NCBI GenBank assembly: GCA_021160685.1
Contig: JAGHCC010000155.1
Span: 1 to 5,859 of the forward strand
Direction: 5' to 3'
Origin: Desulfobulbaceae bacterium
GTDB lineage: Bacteria > Desulfobacterota > Desulfobulbia > Desulfobulbales > SURF-16
Length of the DNA: 5,859 nt
Part shown: in pieces, positions 5,745-5,859 of the stretch
Numbering within the stretch: position 1 is the first letter of the stretch
Layout of the letters: every line of letters starts with the position of its first letter
Notes under the pieces: model-generated
What the model saw: only the letters and a program-made list of their open reading frames with translations
The model's database searches: none
Told to the model about the DNA's origin: nothing
Program-made: the position numbers and the translations under genes

Positions 5745-5768
5745 TTGATGGGAATTAACCCAATCAAG
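5744..5768 (-). repeat. Hairpin in the leader immediately before tRNA-Ser
   Basis: CTTGAT and GGG on one side pair with CCC and ATCAAG on the other around a TTAATT loop, with one unpaired T: a nine-pair stem. Its last base is the first nucleotide of the mature tRNA, so in the precursor this stem would abut the RNase P cleavage site. It could also be a DNA operator; the sequence alone does not decide. Confidence 0.45.
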
Positions 5769-5816
5769 CGGGATAACTTACCCTTAAAAAGATGGTTTTG
5801 AAAGAAAAAAATGAAA

Positions 5817-5822
5817 ATTATA
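5817..5822 (-). promoter_or_regulatory. Candidate -10 box for the tRNA-Ser/ffs transcript
   Basis: A perfect TATAAT on the minus strand, in a TATATATAAT context, lies about 73 bases before the tRNA. No good -35 hexamer is found 16-18 bases upstream (the best is AAGAAA), and the region is very A/T-rich, so this could be chance. The rest of 5769-5859 shows no gene. Confidence 0.3.
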
Positions 5823-5859
5823 TATAAAAACTCACCTTTTTCTTCTCTGCTGAAAAAAC

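Noticed and set aside
5610..5801. 63-residue plus-strand open frame containing EGGIRTLGTLPYTRF
   Set aside because: It is the antisense translation of tRNA-Ser, another well-known spurious ORF.

Overview
The window looks like a housekeeping segment of a bacterial chromosome of moderate G+C. Protein style (DnaX N-terminus, RecR and RhlB-like sequences) suggests a Gram-negative, possibly a Desulfobacterota (deltaproteobacterial) lineage. That placement is an impression from the sequences, not a computed phylogeny.

Plus strand, left half (1-2523): the C-terminal part of a RhlB-like DEAD-box RNA helicase enters from the left edge. It is followed by an intergenic region holding a 28-bp imperfect inverted repeat built from degenerate CACAGAG octamers. 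Next is a two-gene operon for a FetAB-type ABC transporter: ATPase then UPF0014 permease, overlapping by four bases (ATGA). FetAB in E. coli is linked to iron export and peroxide resistance. A putative bidirectional terminator separates this half from the convergent genes.

Minus strand, right half (5859 down to 2640): read in transcription order this is a candidate promoter, tRNA-Ser(GGA) with encoded CCA, the small SRP RNA (ffs, 4.5S type), dnaX (clamp-loader tau subunit), the YbaB/EbfC nucleoid protein, and recR. ybaB and recR overlap by four bases. The order tRNA-Ser, SRP RNA, dnaX, ybaB, recR matches the well-known arrangement in Bacillus and relatives; E. coli keeps only dnaX-ybaB-recR. 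The cluster joins replication (DnaX), recombinational repair (RecR with RecF/RecO), a nucleoid protein and co-translational protein targeting (SRP RNA).

I see no evidence for a new defence, mobile or biosynthetic system. The points most worth a second look are: an X_XXY_YYZ slippery heptamer in dnaX at codons 431-433, close to where E. coli makes its gamma subunit, with a stop four codons on in the -1 frame; a FetA-like ATPase whose Q-loop glutamine appears to be glutamate; a GGGA tetraloop in the SRP RNA in place of the usual GGAA; and the inverted repeat at 987-1058.
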